A stretch of 64,000 nucleotides of DNA from Harmothoe impar (Eukaryota; Annelida; Polychaeta; Phyllodocida; Polynoidae): contig OX381707.1 of NCBI GenBank assembly GCA_947462335.1, forward strand, positions 12,021,055 through 12,085,054, in the 5' to 3' direction. Within the stretch, counting starts at the first letter, position 1; every line of letters starts with the position of its first letter. The position numbers and the translations under genes are program-made. This document shows positions 12,043 through 26,310 of the stretch, in pieces. The notes below the pieces were generated by a model that was not told the origin of the DNA, made no database searches, and worked only from the letters and a program-made list of their open reading frames with translations.

Positions 12043-12738
12043 ATGAATGGTGTAAAACAAAAGCCTCTGGGAACCTTGTTTGAATACTGCTGTCCATGTA
12101 CCTGATTACTTCATAGTTTGGGATATCCTCTAGGCGTGAACATGGCTCGCTCTCCTCCCTTTGGCCTGGTCCCGGACCGCAAGACACCGAAATGGCCGAA
12201 AAAGGGTCATCGCTTGGTTATTTAAGGACATCTTACTGGCACTGCCTCACTGGTAATATTTTCCCCATCTGTTTATGAATGGTGTAAAACAAAAGCCTCT
12301 GGGAACCTTGTTTGATTAGTGCTGTCCATGTACCTGATTACTTCATAGTTTGGGATATCCTCTAGGCGTGAACATGGCTCGCTCTCCTCCCTTTGGCCTG
12401 GCCCCGGACCGCAAGACACCGAAATTGGCGAAAAAGGGTCATCGCTTGGTTATTTAAGGACATCTTACTGGCACTGCCTCACTGGTAATATTTTCACCAT
12501 CTGTTTATGAATGGTGTTAAACAAAAGCCTTTGGGAACCTTGTTTGATTACTGCTGTCCATGTACCTGTTTACTTCATAGTTTGGGATATCCTCTAGGCG
12601 TGAACATGGCTCGCTCTCCTCCCTTCGGCCTGGCCCCGGACCGCAAGACACCCAAATGGCCGAAAAAGGGTCATCGCTTGGTTATTTAAGGACATCTTAC
12701 TGGCACTGCCTCACTAGTAATATTTTCACCATCTGTTT

Positions 12739-13434
12739 ATGAATGGTGTTAAACAAAAGCCTCTGGGAACCTTGTTTGATTACTCCTGTCCATGTACCTC
12801 ATTACTTCATAGTTTGGGATATCCTCTAGGCGTGAACATGGCTCGCTCTCCTCCCTTCTGACTGGCCCCGGACCGCAAGACACCGAAATGGCCGAAAAAG
12901 GGTCATCGCTTGGTTATTTAAGGACATCTTACTGGCACTGCCTCACTGGTAATATTTTCACCATCAGTTCATGCATGGTGTTAAACAAAAGCCTGTGGGA
13001 ACCTTGTTTGATTACTGCTGTCCATGTACCTCATTACTTCATAGTTTGGGATATCCTCTAGGCGTGAACATGGCTCGCTCTCCTCCCTTCGGCCTGGCCC
13101 CGGACCGCAAGACACCCAAATGGCCGAAAAAGGGTCATCGCTTGGTTATTTAAGGACATCTTACTGGCACTGCCTCACTGGTAATATTTTCACAATCTGT
13201 TTATGAATGGTGTTAAACAAAAAGCTCTGGGAACCTTGTTTGATTACTGCTGTCCATGTAACTGATTACTTCATAGTTTGGGATATCTTCTAGGCGTGAA
13301 CATGGCTCGCTCTCTTCCCTTCGGCCTGGCCCCGGACTGCAAGACACCCTAATGGCCGAAAAAGGGTCATCGCTTGGTTATTTAAGGACATCTTACTGGC
13401 ACTGCCTCACTGGTAATATTTTCATCATCTGTTT
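12739..13434 (+). repeat. Three-monomer block at 6-monomer spacing, copy 2
   Basis: This is the partner of 11347-12042 with scattered differences (cagttcatg for ctgttcatg, cctgtggg for cctctggg, gtaactgatt for gtacctgatt). The level of difference indicates an older event than the HORs at 20-26 kb. Confidence 0.78.
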
Positions 13435-13666
13435 ATGAATGGTGTAAAACAAAAGCCTCTGGGAACCTTGTTTGATTACTGCTGTCCATATACCTGATTA
13501 CTTCATAGTTTGGGATATCCTCTAGGCGTGAACATGGCTCGCTCTCCTCCCTTTGGCCTGGCCCCGGACCGCAAGACACCGAAATGGCCGAAAAAGGGTC
13601 ATCGCTTGGTTATTTAAGGACATCTTACTGGCACTGCCTCACTGGTAATATTTTCCCCATCTGTTT

Positions 13667-15754
13667 ATGAATGGTGTTAAACAAAAGCCTCTGGGAACCT
13701 TGTTTGATTACTGCTGTCCATGTACCTGTTTACTTCATAGTTTGGGATATCCTCTAGGCGTGAACATGGCTCGCTCTCCTCCCTTCTGACTGGCCCCGGA
13801 CCGCAAGACACCGAAATGGCCGAAAAAGGGTCATCGCTTGGTTATTTAAGGACATCTTACTGGCACTGCCTCACTGGTAATATTTTCACCATCTGTTTAT
13901 GAATGGTGTTAAACAAAAGCCTCTGGGAACCTTGTTTGAATACTGCTGTCCATGTACCTGATTACTTCATAGTTTGGGATATCCTCTAGGCGTGAACATG
14001 GCTCGCTCTCCTCCCTTTGGCCTGGTCCCGGACCGCAAGACACCGAAATGGCCGAAAAAGGGTCATCGCTTGGTTATTTAAGGACATCTTACTGGCACTG
14101 CCTCACTGGTAATATTTTCACCATCTGTTTATGAATGGTGTAAAACAAAAGCCTCTGGGAACCTTGTTTGAATACTGCTGTCCATGTACCTGATTACTTC
14201 ATAGTTTGGGATATCCTCTAGGCGTGAACATGGCTCGCTCTCCTCCCTTTGGCCTGGTCCCGGACCGCAAGACACCCAAATGGCCGAAAAAGGGTCATCG
14301 CTTGGTTATTTAAGGACATCTTACTGGCACTGCCTCACTGGTAATATTTTCACCATCTGTTTATGAATGGTGTAAAACAAAAGCCTCTGGGAACCTTGTT
14401 TGATTACTGCTGTCCATGTACCTGATTACTTCATAGTTTGGGATATCCTCTAGGCGTGAACATGGCTCGCTCTCCTCCCTTTGGCCTGGCCCCGGACCGC
14501 AAGACACCGAAATTGGCGAAAAAGGGTCATCGCTTGGTTATTTAAGGACATCTTACTGGCACTGCCTCACTGGTAATATTTTCACCATCTGTTTATGAAT
14601 GGTGTTAAACAAAAGCCTCTGGGAACCTTGTTTGATTACTGCTGTCCATGTACCTTATTACTTCATAGTTTGGGATATCCTCTAGGCGTGAACATGGCTC
14701 GCTCTCCTCCCTTTGGCCTGGCCCCGGACCGGAAGACACCCAAATGGCCGAAAAAGGGTCATCGCTTGGTTATTTAAGGACATCTTACTGGTACTGCCTC
14801 ACTGGTAATATTTTCACCATCTGTTTATGAATGGTGTTAAACAAAAACCTCTGGGAACCTTGTTTGATTACTGCTGTCCATGTACCTGATTACTTCATAG
14901 TTTGGGATATCTTTTAGGCGTGAACATGGCTCGCTCTCCTCCCTTCGGCCTGGCCCCGGACCACAAGACACCGAAATGGCCGAAAAAGGGTCATCGCTTG
15001 GTTATTTAAGGACATCTAACTGGCACTGCCTCACTGGTAATATTTTCACCATCTGTTTATGAATGGTGTTTAACAAAAGCCTCTGGGAACCTTGTTTGAT
15101 TACTCCTGTCCATGTAACTCATTACTTCATAGTTTGGGATATACTCTAGGCGTGAACATGGCTCGCTCTCCTCCCTTCTGACTGGCCCCGGACCGCAAGA
15201 CACCGAAATGGCCGAAAAAGGGTCATCGCTTGGTTATTTAAGGACATCTTACTGGCACTGCCTCACTGGTAATATTTTCACCATCTGTTTATGAATGGTG
15301 TTAAACAAAAGCCTCTGGGAACCTTGTATGATTACTGCTGTCCATGTACCTGATTACTTCATAGTTTGGGATATCCTCTAGGCATGAACATGGCTCGCTC
15401 TCCTCCCTTTGGCCTGGTCCAGGACAGCAAGACACCCAAATGGCCGAAAAAGGGTCATCGCTTGGTTATTTAAGGACATCTTACTGGCACTGCCTCACTG
15501 GTAATATTTTCACCATCTGTTTATGAATGGTGTAAAACAAAAGCCTCTGGGAACCTTGTTTGATTACTGCTGTCCATGTACCTGATTACTTCATAGTTTG
15601 GGATATCCTCTAGGCGTGAACATGGCTCGCTCTCCACCCTTTGGCCTGGCCCTGGACCGCAAGACACCGAAATTGGCGAAAAAGGGTCATCGCTTGGTTA
15701 TTTAAGGACATCTTACTGGCACTGCCTCACTGGTAATATTTTCACCATCTGTTT
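13667..15754 (+). repeat. Nine-monomer block recurring at 16-monomer spacing, copy 1
   Basis: Unit order is: tgactgg unit, gaatactg, gaatactg with cccaaatgg, aaattggcg, cttatt with ccggaag, aaaaacctc with cttttagg, gtttaac with tgactgg, tgtatgatt with aggacagcaag, ctccaccc with aaattggcg. The same order returns at 17378-19464 at an offset of 3710-3711 bp. The first five units also recur at 15987. Confidence 0.85.
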
Positions 15755-17145
15755 ATGAATGGTGTTAAACAAAAGCCTCTGGGAACCTTGTTTGATTACT
15801 GCTGTCCATGTACCTGATTACTTCATAGTTTGGGATATCCTCTAGGCCTGAACATGGCTCGCTCTCCTCCCTTTGGCCTGGCCCCGGACCGCAAGACACC
15901 GAAATGGCCGAAAAAGGGTCATCGCTTGGTTATTTAAGGACATCTTACTGGCACTGCCTCACTGGTAATATTTTCCCCATCTGTTTATGAATGGTGTTAA
16001 ACAAAAGCCTCTGGGAACCTTGTTTGATTACTGCTGTCCATGTACCTGTTTACTTCATAGTTTGGGATATCCTCTAGGCGTGAACATGGCTCGCTCTCCT
16101 CCCTTCTGACTGGCCCCGGACCGCAAGACACCGAAATGGCCGAAAAAGGGTCATCGCTTGGTTATTTAAGGACATCTTACTGGCACTGCCTCACTGGTAA
16201 TATTTTCACCATCTGTTTATGAATGGTGTTAAACAAAAGCCTCTGGGAACCTTGTTTGAATACTGCTGTCCATGTACCTGATTACTTCATAGTTTGGGAT
16301 ATCCTCTAGGCGTGAACATGGCTCGCTCTCCTCCCTTTGGCCTGGTCCCGGACCGCAAGACACCGAAATGGCCGAAAAAGGGTCATCGCTTGGTTATTTA
16401 AGGACATCTTACTGGCACTGCCTCACTGGTAATATTTTCACCATCTGTTTATGAATGGTGTAAACAAAAGCCTCTGGGAACCTTGTTTGAATACTGCTGT
16501 CCATGTACCTGATTACTTCATAGTTTGGGATATCCTCTAGGCGTGAACATGGCTCGCTCTCCTCCCTTTGGCCTGGTCCCGGACCGCAAGACACCCAAAT
16601 GGCCGAAAAAGGGTCATCGCTTGGTTATTTAAGGACATCTTACTGGCACTGCCTCACTGGTAATATTTTCACCATCTGTTTATGAATGGTGTAAAACAAA
16701 AGCCTCTGGGAACCTTGTTTGATTACTGCTGTCCATGTACCTGATTACTTCATAGTTTGGGATATCCTCTAGGCGTGAACATGGCTCGCTCTCCTCCCTT
16801 TGGCCTGGCCCCGGACCGCAAGACACCGAAATTGGCGAAAAAGGGTCATCGCTTGGTTATTTAAGGACATCTTACTGGCACTGCCTCACTGGTAATATTT
16901 TCACCATCTGTTTATGAATGGTGTTAAACAAAAGCCTCTGGGAACCTTGTTTGATTACTGCTGTCCATGTACCTTATTACTTCATAGTTTGGGATATCCT
17001 CTAGGCGTGAACATGGCTCGCTCTCCTCCCTTTGGCCTGGCCCCGGACCGGAAGACACCCAAATGGCCGAAAAAGGGTCATCGCTTGGTTATTTAAGGAC
17101 ATCTTACTGGCACTGCCTCACTGGTAATATTTTCACCATCTGTTT
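15755..17145 (+). repeat. 6-monomer HOR, copy 1 (1391 bp)
   Basis: Six units are repeated directly next door: cctgaac; ttttccccatctg with tgactgg; gaatactg; gtaaacaaaag with gaatactg; aaattggcg; cttatt with ccggaag. The fourth unit (16451-16681) lacks one base (gtaaacaaaag for gtaaaacaaaag), making it 231 bp and the HOR 1391 bp. Confidence 0.88.
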
Positions 17146-18536
17146 ATGAATGGTGTTAAACAAAAGCCTCTGGGAACCTTGTTTGATTACTGCTGTCCAT
17201 GTACCTGATTACTTCATAGTTTGGGATATCCTCTAGGCCTGAACATGGCTCGCTCTCCTCCCTTTGGCCTGGCCCCGGACCGCAAGACACCGAAATGGCC
17301 GAAAAAGGGTCATCGCTTGGTTATTTAAGGACATCTTACTGGCACTGCCTCACTGGTAATATTTTCCCCATCTGTTTATGAATGGTGTTAAACAAAAGCC
17401 TCTGGGAACCTTGTTTGATTACTGCTGTCCATGTACCTGTTTACTTCATAGTTTGGGATATCCTCTAGGCGTGAACATGGCTCGCTCTCCTCCCTTCTGA
17501 CTGGCCCCGGACCGCAAGACACCGAAATGGCCGAAAAAGGGTCATCGCTTGGTTATTTAAGGACATCTTACTGGCACTGCCTTACTGGTAATATTTTCAC
17601 CATCTGTTTATGAATGGTGTTAAACAAAAGCCTCTGGGAACCTTGTTTGAATACTGCTGTCCATGTACCTGATTACTTCATAGTTTGGGATATCCTCTAG
17701 GCGTGAACATGGCTCGCTCTCCTCCCTTTGGCCTGGTCCCGGACCGCAAGACACCGAAATGGCCGAAAAAGGGTCATCGCTTGGTTATTTAAGGACATCT
17801 TACTGGCACTGCCTCACTGGTAATATTTTCACCATCTGTTTATGAATGGTGTAAACAAAAGCCTCTGGGAACCTTGTTTGAATACTGCTGTCCATGTACC
17901 TGATTACTTCATAGTTTGGGATATCCTCTAGGCGTGAACATGGCTCGCTCTCCTCCCTTTGGCCTGGTCCCGGACCGCAAGACACCCAAATGGCCGAAAA
18001 AGGGTCATCGCTTGGTTATTTAAGGACATCTTACTGGCACTGCCTCACTGGTAATATTTTCACCATCTGTTTATGAATGGTGTAAAACAAAAGCCTCTGG
18101 GAACCTTGTTTGATTACTGCTGTCCATGTACCTGATTACTTCATAGTTTGGGATATCCTCTAGGCGTGAACATGGCTCGCTCTCCTCCCTTTGGCCTGGC
18201 CCCGGACCGCAAGACACCGAAATTGGCGAAAAAGGGTCATCGCTTGGTTATTTAAGGACATCTTACTGGCACTGCCTCACTGGTAATATTTTCACCATCT
18301 GTTTATGAATGGTGTTAAACAAAAGCCTCTGGGAACCTTGTTTGATTACTGCTGTCCATGTACCTTATTACTTCATAGTTTGGGATATCCTCTAGGCGTG
18401 AACATGGCTCGCTCTCCTCCCTTTGGCCTGGCCCCGGACCGGAAGACACCCAAATGGCCGAAAAAGGGTCATCGCTTGGTTATTTAAGGACATCTTACTG
18501 GCACTGCCTCACTGGTAATATTTTCACCATCTGTTT
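17146..18536 (+). repeat. 6-monomer HOR, copy 2 (1391 bp)
   Basis: This is a tandem copy of 15755-17145. It carries the same single-base deletion in unit 17842-18072, so the deletion preceded the duplication. One visible difference is gccttactgg for gcctcactgg at the end of unit 17378. Confidence 0.88.
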
Positions 18537-19464
18537 ATGAATGGTGTTAAACAAAAACCTCTGGGAACCTTGTTTGATTACTGCTGTCCATGTACCTGAT
18601 TACTTCATAGTTTGGGATATCTTTTAGGCGTGAACATGGCTCGCTCTCCTCCCTTCGGCCTGGCCCCGGACCACAAGACACCGAAATGGCCGAAAAAGGG
18701 TCATCGCTTGGTTATTTAAGGACATCTTACTGGCACTGCCTCACTGGTAAAATTTTCACCATCTGTTTATGAATGGTGTTTAACAAAAGCCTCTGGGAAC
18801 CTTGTTTGATTACTCCTGTCCATGTACCTCATTACTTCATAGTTTGGGATATCCTCTAGGCGTGAACATGGCTCGCTCTCCTCCCTTCTGACTGGCCCCG
18901 GACCGCAAGACACCGAAATGGCCGAAAAAGGGTCATCGCTTGGTTATTTAAGGACATCTTACTTGCACTGCCTCACTGGTAATATTTTCACCATCTGTTT
19001 ATGAATGGTGTTAAACAAAAGCCTCTGGGAACCTTGTATGATTACTGCTGTCCATGTACCTGATTACTTCATAGTTTGGGATATCCTCTAGGCATGAATA
19101 TGGCTCGCTCTCCTCCCTTTGGCCTGGTCCAGGACAGCAAGACACCCAAATGGCCGAAAAAGGGTCATCGCTTGGTTATTTAAGGACATCTTACTGGCAC
19201 TGCCTCACTGGTAATATTTTCACCATCTGTTTATGAATGGTGTAAAACAAAAGCCTCTGGGAACCTTGTTTGATTACTGCTGTCCATGTACCTGATTACT
19301 TCATAGTTTGGGATATCCTCTAGGCGTGAACATGGCTCGCTCTCCACCCTTTGGCCTGGCCCTGGACCGCAAGACACCGAAATTGGCGAAAAAGGGTCAT
19401 CGCTTGGTTATTTAAGGACATCTTACTGGCACTGCCTCACTGGTAATATTTTCACCATCTGTTT
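17378..19464 (+). repeat. Nine-monomer block at 16-monomer spacing, copy 2
   Basis: This is the partner of 13667-15754. Few differences are visible, for example catcttac versus catctaac and gtacctc versus gtaactc. It overlaps 6-mer copy 2, so the larger arrangement and the 6-mer share units. Confidence 0.83.
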
Positions 19465-20392
19465 ATGAATGGTGTTAAACAAAAGCCTCTGGGAACCTTG
19501 TTTGATTACTGCTGTCCATGTACCTGATTACTTCATAGTTTGGGATATCCTCTAGGCGTGAATATGGCTCGCTCTCCTCCCTTCGGCCTGGCCCCGGACC
19601 GCAAGGCACCCAAATGGCCGAAAAAGGGTCATCGCTTGGTTATTTAAGGACATCTTACTGGCACTGCCTCACTGGTAATATTTTCACCATCTGTTTATGA
19701 ATGGTGTTAAACAAAAGCCTCTGGGAACCTTGTTTGATTACTGCTGTCTATGTACCTGATTACTTCATAGTTTGGGATATCCTCTAGGCGTGAACATGGC
19801 TCGCTCTCCTCCCTTTGGCCTGGCCCCGGACCGCAAGACACCCAAATGGCCGAAAAAGGGTCATCGCTTGGTTATTTAAGGACATCTTACTGGCACTGCC
19901 TCACTGGTAATATTTTCACCATCTGTTTATGAATGGTGTTAAACAAAAGCCTCTGGGAACCTTGTTTGATTACTGCTGTCCATGTACCTGATAACTTCAT
20001 AGTTTGGGATATCCTCTATGCGTGAACATGGCTCGCTCTCCTCCCTTCCGCCTGGCCCCGGACCGCAAGACACTGAAATTGGCGAAAAAGGGTCATCGCT
20101 TGGTTATTTAAGGACATCTTACTGGCACTGCCTCACTGGTAATATTTTCACCATCTGTTCATGCATGGTGTTAAACAAAAGCCTCTGGGAACCTTGTTTG
20201 ATTATTGCTGTCCATGTACCTCATTACTTCATAGTTTGGGATATCCTCTAGGCGTGAACATGGCTCGCTCTCCTCCCTTTGGCCTGGCCCCGGACCGCAA
20301 GACACCCAAATGGCCGAAAAAGGGTCATCGCTTAGTTATTTAAGGACATCTTACTGGCACTGCCTCACTGGTAATATTTTCCCCATCTGTTT
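19465..20392 (+). repeat. Four less-repeated family-C monomers
   Basis: Unit 19465 has aatatggc and aaggcaccc. Unit 19697 has ctgtctatg. Unit 19929 has gataactt, ctctatgcg and ttccgcctgg with cactgaaattgg, and most resembles 34545. Unit 20161 has ttcatgcatggtg like 11579 and 12971. They separate the 16-mer region from the 10-mer HOR. Confidence 0.72.
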
Positions 20393-22712
20393 ATGAATGG
20401 TGTTAAACAAAAGCCTCTGGGAACCTTGTTTGATTACTGCTGTCCATGTACCTGTTTACTTCATAGTTTGGGATATCCTCTAGGCGTGAACATGGCTCGC
20501 TCTCCTCCCTTCTGACTGGCCCGGGACCGCAAGACACCGAAATGGCCGAAAAAGGGTCATTGCTTGGTTATTTAAGGACATCTTACTGGCACTGCCTTAC
20601 TGGTAATATTTTCACCATCTGTTTATAAATGGTGTTAAACAAAAGCCTCTGGGAACCTTGTTTGAATACTGCTGTCCATGTACCTGATTACTTCATAGTT
20701 TGGGATATCCTCTAGGCGTGAACATGGCTCGCTCTCCTCCCTTTGGCCTGGTCCCGGACCGCAAGACACCGAAATGGCCGAAAAAGGGTCATCGCTTGGT
20801 TATTTAAGGACATCTTACTGGCACTGCCTCACTGGTAATATTTTCACCATCTGTTTATGAATGGTGTAAAACAAAAGCCTCTGGGAACCTTGTTTGAATA
20901 CTGCTGTCCATGTACCTGATTACTTCATAGTTTGGGATATCCTCTAGGCGTGAACATGGCTCGCTCTCCTCCCTTTGGCCTGGTCCCGGACCGCAAGACA
21001 CCGAAATGGCCGAAAAAGGGTCATCGCTTGGTTATTTAAGGAGATCTTACTGGCACTGCCTCACTGGTAATATTTTCACCATCTGTTTATGAATGGTGTA
21101 AAACAAAAGCCTCTGGGAACCTTGTTTGATTACTGCTGTCCATGTACCTGATTACTTCATAGTTTGGGATATCCTCTAGGCGTGAACATGGCTCACTCTC
21201 CTCCCTTTGGCCTGGCCCCGGACCGCAAGACACCGAAATTGGCGAAAAAGGGTCATCGCTTGGTTATTTAAGGACATCTTACTGGCACTGCCTCACTGGT
21301 AATATTTTCACCATCTGTTTATGAATGGTGTTAAACAAAAGCCTCTGGGAACCTTGTTTGATTACTGCTGTCCATGTACCTTATTACTTCATAGTTTGGG
21401 ATATCCTCTAGGCGTGAACATGGCTCGCTCTCCTCCCTTTGGCCTGGCCCCGGACCGCAAGACACCCAAATGGCCGAAAAAGGGTCATCGCTTGGTTATT
21501 TAAGGACATCTTACTGGCACTGCCTCACTGGTAATATTTTCACCATCTGTTTATGAATGGTGTTAAACAAAAACCTCTGGGAACCTTGTTTGATTACTGC
21601 TGTCCATGTACCTGATTACTTCATAGTTTGGGATATCTTTTAGGCGTGAACATGGCTCGCTCTCCTCCCTTTGGCCTGGCCCCGGACCGCAAGACACTGA
21701 AATGGCCGAAAAAGGGTCATCGCTTGGTTATTTAAGGACATCTTACTGGCACTGCCTCACTGGTAATATTTTCACCATCTGTTTATGAATGGTGTTTAAC
21801 AAAAGCCTCTGGGAACCTTGTTTGATTACTCCTGTCCATGTACCTCATTACTTCATAGTTTGGGATATCCTCTAGGCGTGAACATGGCTCGCTCTCCTCC
21901 CTTCTGACTGGCCCCGGACCGCAAGACACCGAAATGGCCGAAAAAGGGTCATCGCTTGGTTATTTAAGGACATCTTACTGGCACTGCCTCACTGGTAATA
22001 TTTTCACCATCTGTTTATGAATGGTGTTAAACAAAAGCCTCTGGGAACCTTGTTTGATTACTGCTGTCCATGTACCTGATTACTTCATAGTTTGGGATAT
22101 CCTCTAGGCGTGAACATGGCTCGCTCTCCTCCCTTTGGCCTGGTCCCGGACCGCAAGACACCGAAATGGCCGAAAAAGGGTCATCGCTTGGTTATTTAAG
22201 GACATCTTACTGGCACTGCCTCACTGGTAATATTTTCACCATCTGTTTATGAATGGTGTAAAACAAAAGCCTCTGGGAACCTTGTTTGAATACTGCTGTC
22301 CATGTACCTGATTACTTCATAGTTTGGGATATCCTCTAGGCGTGAACATGGCTCGCTCTCCTCCCTTTGGCCTGGTCACGGACCGCAAGACACCCAAATG
22401 GCCGAAAAAGGGTCATCGCTTGGTTATTTAAGGACATCTTACTGGCACTGCCTCACTGGTAATATTTTCATCATCTGTTTATGAATGGTGTAAAACAAAA
22501 GCCTCTGGGAACCTTGTTTGATTACTGCTGTCCATGTACCTGATTACTTCATAGTTTGGGATATCCTCTAGGCCTGAACATGGCTCGCTCTCCTCCCTTT
22601 GGCCTGGCCCCGGACCGCAAGACACCGAAATGGCCGAAAAAGGGTCATCGCTTGGTTATTTAAGGACATCTTACTGGCACTGCCTCACTGGTAATATTTT
22701 CCCCATCTGTTT
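20393..22712 (+). repeat. 10-monomer HOR, copy 1 (2320 bp)
   Basis: Unit order is: tgactgg; gaatactg; gaatactg with gagatctt; ctcactctcc; cttatt; aaaaacctc with cttttagg; gtttaac with tgactgg; plain ggtcccgg; ggtcacgg; gtaaaac with cctgaac. Copy 1 differs from copies 2 and 3 in its first units (cgggaccg, tataaatgg, aaattggcg in 21089). Confidence 0.9.
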
Positions 22713-25032
22713 ATGAATGGTGTTAAACAAAAGCCTCTGGGAACCTTGTTTGATTACTGCTGTCCATGTACCTGTTTACTTCATAGTTTGGGATATCCTC
22801 TAGGCGTGAACATGGCTCGCTCTCCTCCCTTCTGACTGGCCCCGGACCGCAAGACACCGAAATGGCCGAAAAAGGGTCATCGCTTGGTTATTTAAGGACA
22901 TCTTACTGGCACTGCCTTACTGGTAATATTTTCACCATCTGTTTATGAATGGTGTTAAACAAAAGCCTCTGGGAACCTTGTTTGAATACTGCTGTCCATG
23001 TACCTGATTACTTCATAGTTTGGGATATCCTCTAGGCGTGAACATGGCTCGCTCTCCTCCCTTTGGCCTGGTCCCGGACTGCAAGACACCGAAATGGCCG
23101 AAAAAGGGTCATCGCTTGGTTATTTAAGGACATCTTACTGGCACTGCCTCACTGGTAATATTTTCACCATCTGTTTATGAATGGTGTAAAACAAAAGCCT
23201 CTGGGAACCTTGTTTGAATACTGCTGTCCATGTACCTGATTACTTCATAGTTTGGGATATCCTCTAGGCGTGAACATGGCTCGCTCTCCTCCCTTTGGCC
23301 TGGTCCCGGACCGCAAGACACCGAAATGGCCGAAAAAGGGTCATTGCTTGGTTATTTAAGGAGATCTTACTGGCACTGCCTCACTGGTAATATTTTCACC
23401 ATCTGTTTATGAATGGTGTAAAACAAAAGCCTCTGGGAACCTTGTTTGATTACTGCTGTCCATGTACCTGATTACTTCATAGTTTGGGATATCCTCTAGG
23501 CGTGAACATGGCTCACTCTCCTCCCTTTGGCCTGGCCCCAGACCGCAAGACACCGAAATGGCCGAAAAAGGGTCATCGCTTGGTTATTTAAGGACATCTT
23601 ACTGGCACTGCCTCACTGGTAATATTTTCACCATCTGTTTATGAATGGTGTTAAACAAAAGCCTCTGGGAACCTTGTTTGATTACTGCTGTCCATGTACC
23701 TTATTACTTCATAGTTTGGGATATCCTCTAGGCGTGAACATGGCTCGCTCTCCTCCCTTTGGCCTGGCCCCGGACCGCAAGACACCCAAATGGCCGAAAA
23801 AGGGTCATCGCTTGGTTATTTAAGGACATCTTACTGGCACTGCCTCACTGGTAATATTTTCACCATCTGTTTATGAATGGTGTTAAACAAAAACCTCTGG
23901 GAACCTTGTTTGATTACTGCTGTCCATGTACCTGATTACTTCATAGTTTGGGATATCTTTTAGGCGTGAACATGGCTCGCTCTCCTCCCTTTGGCCTGGC
24001 CCCGGACCGCAAGACACTGAAATGGCCGAAAAAGGGTCATCGCTTGGTTATTTAAGGACATCTTACTGGCACTGCCTCACTGGTAATATTTTCACCATCT
24101 GTTTATGAATGGTGTTTAACAAAAGCCTCTGGGAACCTTGTTTGATTACTCCTGTCCATGTACCTCATTACTTCATAGTTTGGGATATCCTCTAGGCGTG
24201 AACATGGCTCGCTCTCCTCCCTTCTGACTGGCCCCGGACCGCAAGACACCGAAATGGCCGAAAAAGGGTCATCGCTTGGTTATTTAAGGACATCTTACTG
24301 GCACTGCCTCACTGGTAATATTTTCACCATCTGTTTATGAATGGTGTTAAACAAAAGCCTCTGGGAACCTTGTTTGATTACTGCTGTCCATGTACCTGAT
24401 TACTTCATAGTTTGGGATATCCTCTAGGCGTGAACATGGCTCGCTCTCCTCCCTTTGGCCTGGTCCCGGACCGCAAGACACCGAAATGGCCGAAAAAGGG
24501 TCATCGCTTGGTTATTTAAGGACATCTTACTGGCACTGCCTCACTGGTAATATTTTCACCATCTGTTTATGAATGGTGTAAAACAAAAGCCTCTGGGAAC
24601 CTTGTTTGAATACTGCTGTCCATGTACCTGATTACTTCATAGTTTGGGATATCCTCTAGGCGTGAACATGGCTCGCTCTCCTCCCTTTGGCCTGGTCACG
24701 GACCGCAAGACACCCAAATGGCCGAAAAAGGGTCATCGCTTGGTTATTTAAGGACATCTTACTGGCACTGCCTCACTGGTAATATTTTCATCATCTGTTT
24801 ATGAATGGTGTAAAACAAAAGCCTCTGGGAACCTTGTTTGATTACTGCTGTCCATGTACCTGATTACTTCATAGTTTGGGATATCCTCTAGGCCTGAACA
24901 TGGCTCGCTCTCCTCCCTTTGGCCTGGCCCCGGACCGCAAGACACCGAAATGGCCGAAAAAGGGTCATCGCTTGGTTATTTAAGGACATCTTACTGGCAC
25001 TGCCTCACTGGTAATATTTTCCCCATCTGTTT
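22713..25032 (+). repeat. 10-monomer HOR, copy 2 (2320 bp)
   Basis: The order is the same as in copy 1 at an exact 2320-bp offset. Private marks shared with copy 3 are gtcccggactgc (22945/25265), cattgcttgg with gagatctt (23177/25497) and ccagaccgcaag in a C body (23409/25729). I saw no differences between copies 2 and 3 up to about 26290. Confidence 0.9.
24337..24568 (+). repeat. Representative family-C monomer (232 bp)
   Basis: This full-length C unit has gtacctgatt, ctttggcctggtcccgg, ccgcaagacaccg and aaatggccg. I found no difference between it and the unit at 22017, one HOR period upstream. Confidence 0.82.
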
Positions 25033-26310
25033 ATGAATGGTGTTAAACAAAAGCCTCTGGGAACCTTGTTTGATTACTGCTGTCCATGTACCTGTTTACT
25101 TCATAGTTTGGGATATCCTCTAGGCGTGAACATGGCTCGCTCTCCTCCCTTCTGACTGGCCCCGGACCGCAAGACACCGAAATGGCCGAAAAAGGGTCAT
25201 CGCTTGGTTATTTAAGGACATCTTACTGGCACTGCCTTACTGGTAATATTTTCACCATCTGTTTATGAATGGTGTTAAACAAAAGCCTCTGGGAACCTTG
25301 TTTGAATACTGCTGTCCATGTACCTGATTACTTCATAGTTTGGGATATCCTCTAGGCGTGAACATGGCTCGCTCTCCTCCCTTTGGCCTGGTCCCGGACT
25401 GCAAGACACCGAAATGGCCGAAAAAGGGTCATCGCTTGGTTATTTAAGGACATCTTACTGGCACTGCCTCACTGGTAATATTTTCACCATCTGTTTATGA
25501 ATGGTGTAAAACAAAAGCCTCTGGGAACCTTGTTTGAATACTGCTGTCCATGTACCTGATTACTTCATAGTTTGGGATATCCTCTAGGCGTGAACATGGC
25601 TCGCTCTCCTCCCTTTGGCCTGGTCCCGGACCGCAAGACACCGAAATGGCCGAAAAAGGGTCATTGCTTGGTTATTTAAGGAGATCTTACTGGCACTGCC
25701 TCACTGGTAATATTTTCACCATCTGTTTATGAATGGTGTAAAACAAAAGCCTCTGGGAACCTTGTTTGATTACTGCTGTCCATGTACCTGATTACTTCAT
25801 AGTTTGGGATATCCTCTAGGCGTGAACATGGCTCACTCTCCTCCCTTTGGCCTGGCCCCAGACCGCAAGACACCGAAATGGCCGAAAAAGGGTCATCGCT
25901 TGGTTATTTAAGGACATCTTACTGGCACTGCCTCACTGGTAATATTTTCACCATCTGTTTATGAATGGTGTTAAACAAAAGCCTCTGGGAACCTTGTTTG
26001 ATTACTGCTGTCCATGTACCTTATTACTTCATAGTTTGGGATATCCTCTAGGCGTGAACATGGCTCGCTCTCCTCCCTTTGGCCTGGCCCCGGACCGCAA
26101 GACACCCAAATGGCCGAAAAAGGGTCATCGCTTGGTTATTTAAGGACATCTTACTGGCACTGCCTCACTGGTAATATTTTCACCATCTGTTTATGAATGG
26201 TGTTAAACAAAAACCTCTGGGAACCTTGTTTGATTACTGCTGTCCATGTACCTGATTACTTCATAGTTTGGGATATCTTTTAGGCGTGAACATGGCTCGC
26301 TCTCCTCCCT
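25033..26310 (+). repeat. 10-monomer HOR, copy 3 (partial)
   Basis: This copy matches copy 2 until unit 26193. There the sequence changes abruptly from ctttggcctggcccc to cttcggcctggcccgg with one C missing, and then to an unrelated unit order. Confidence 0.88.
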
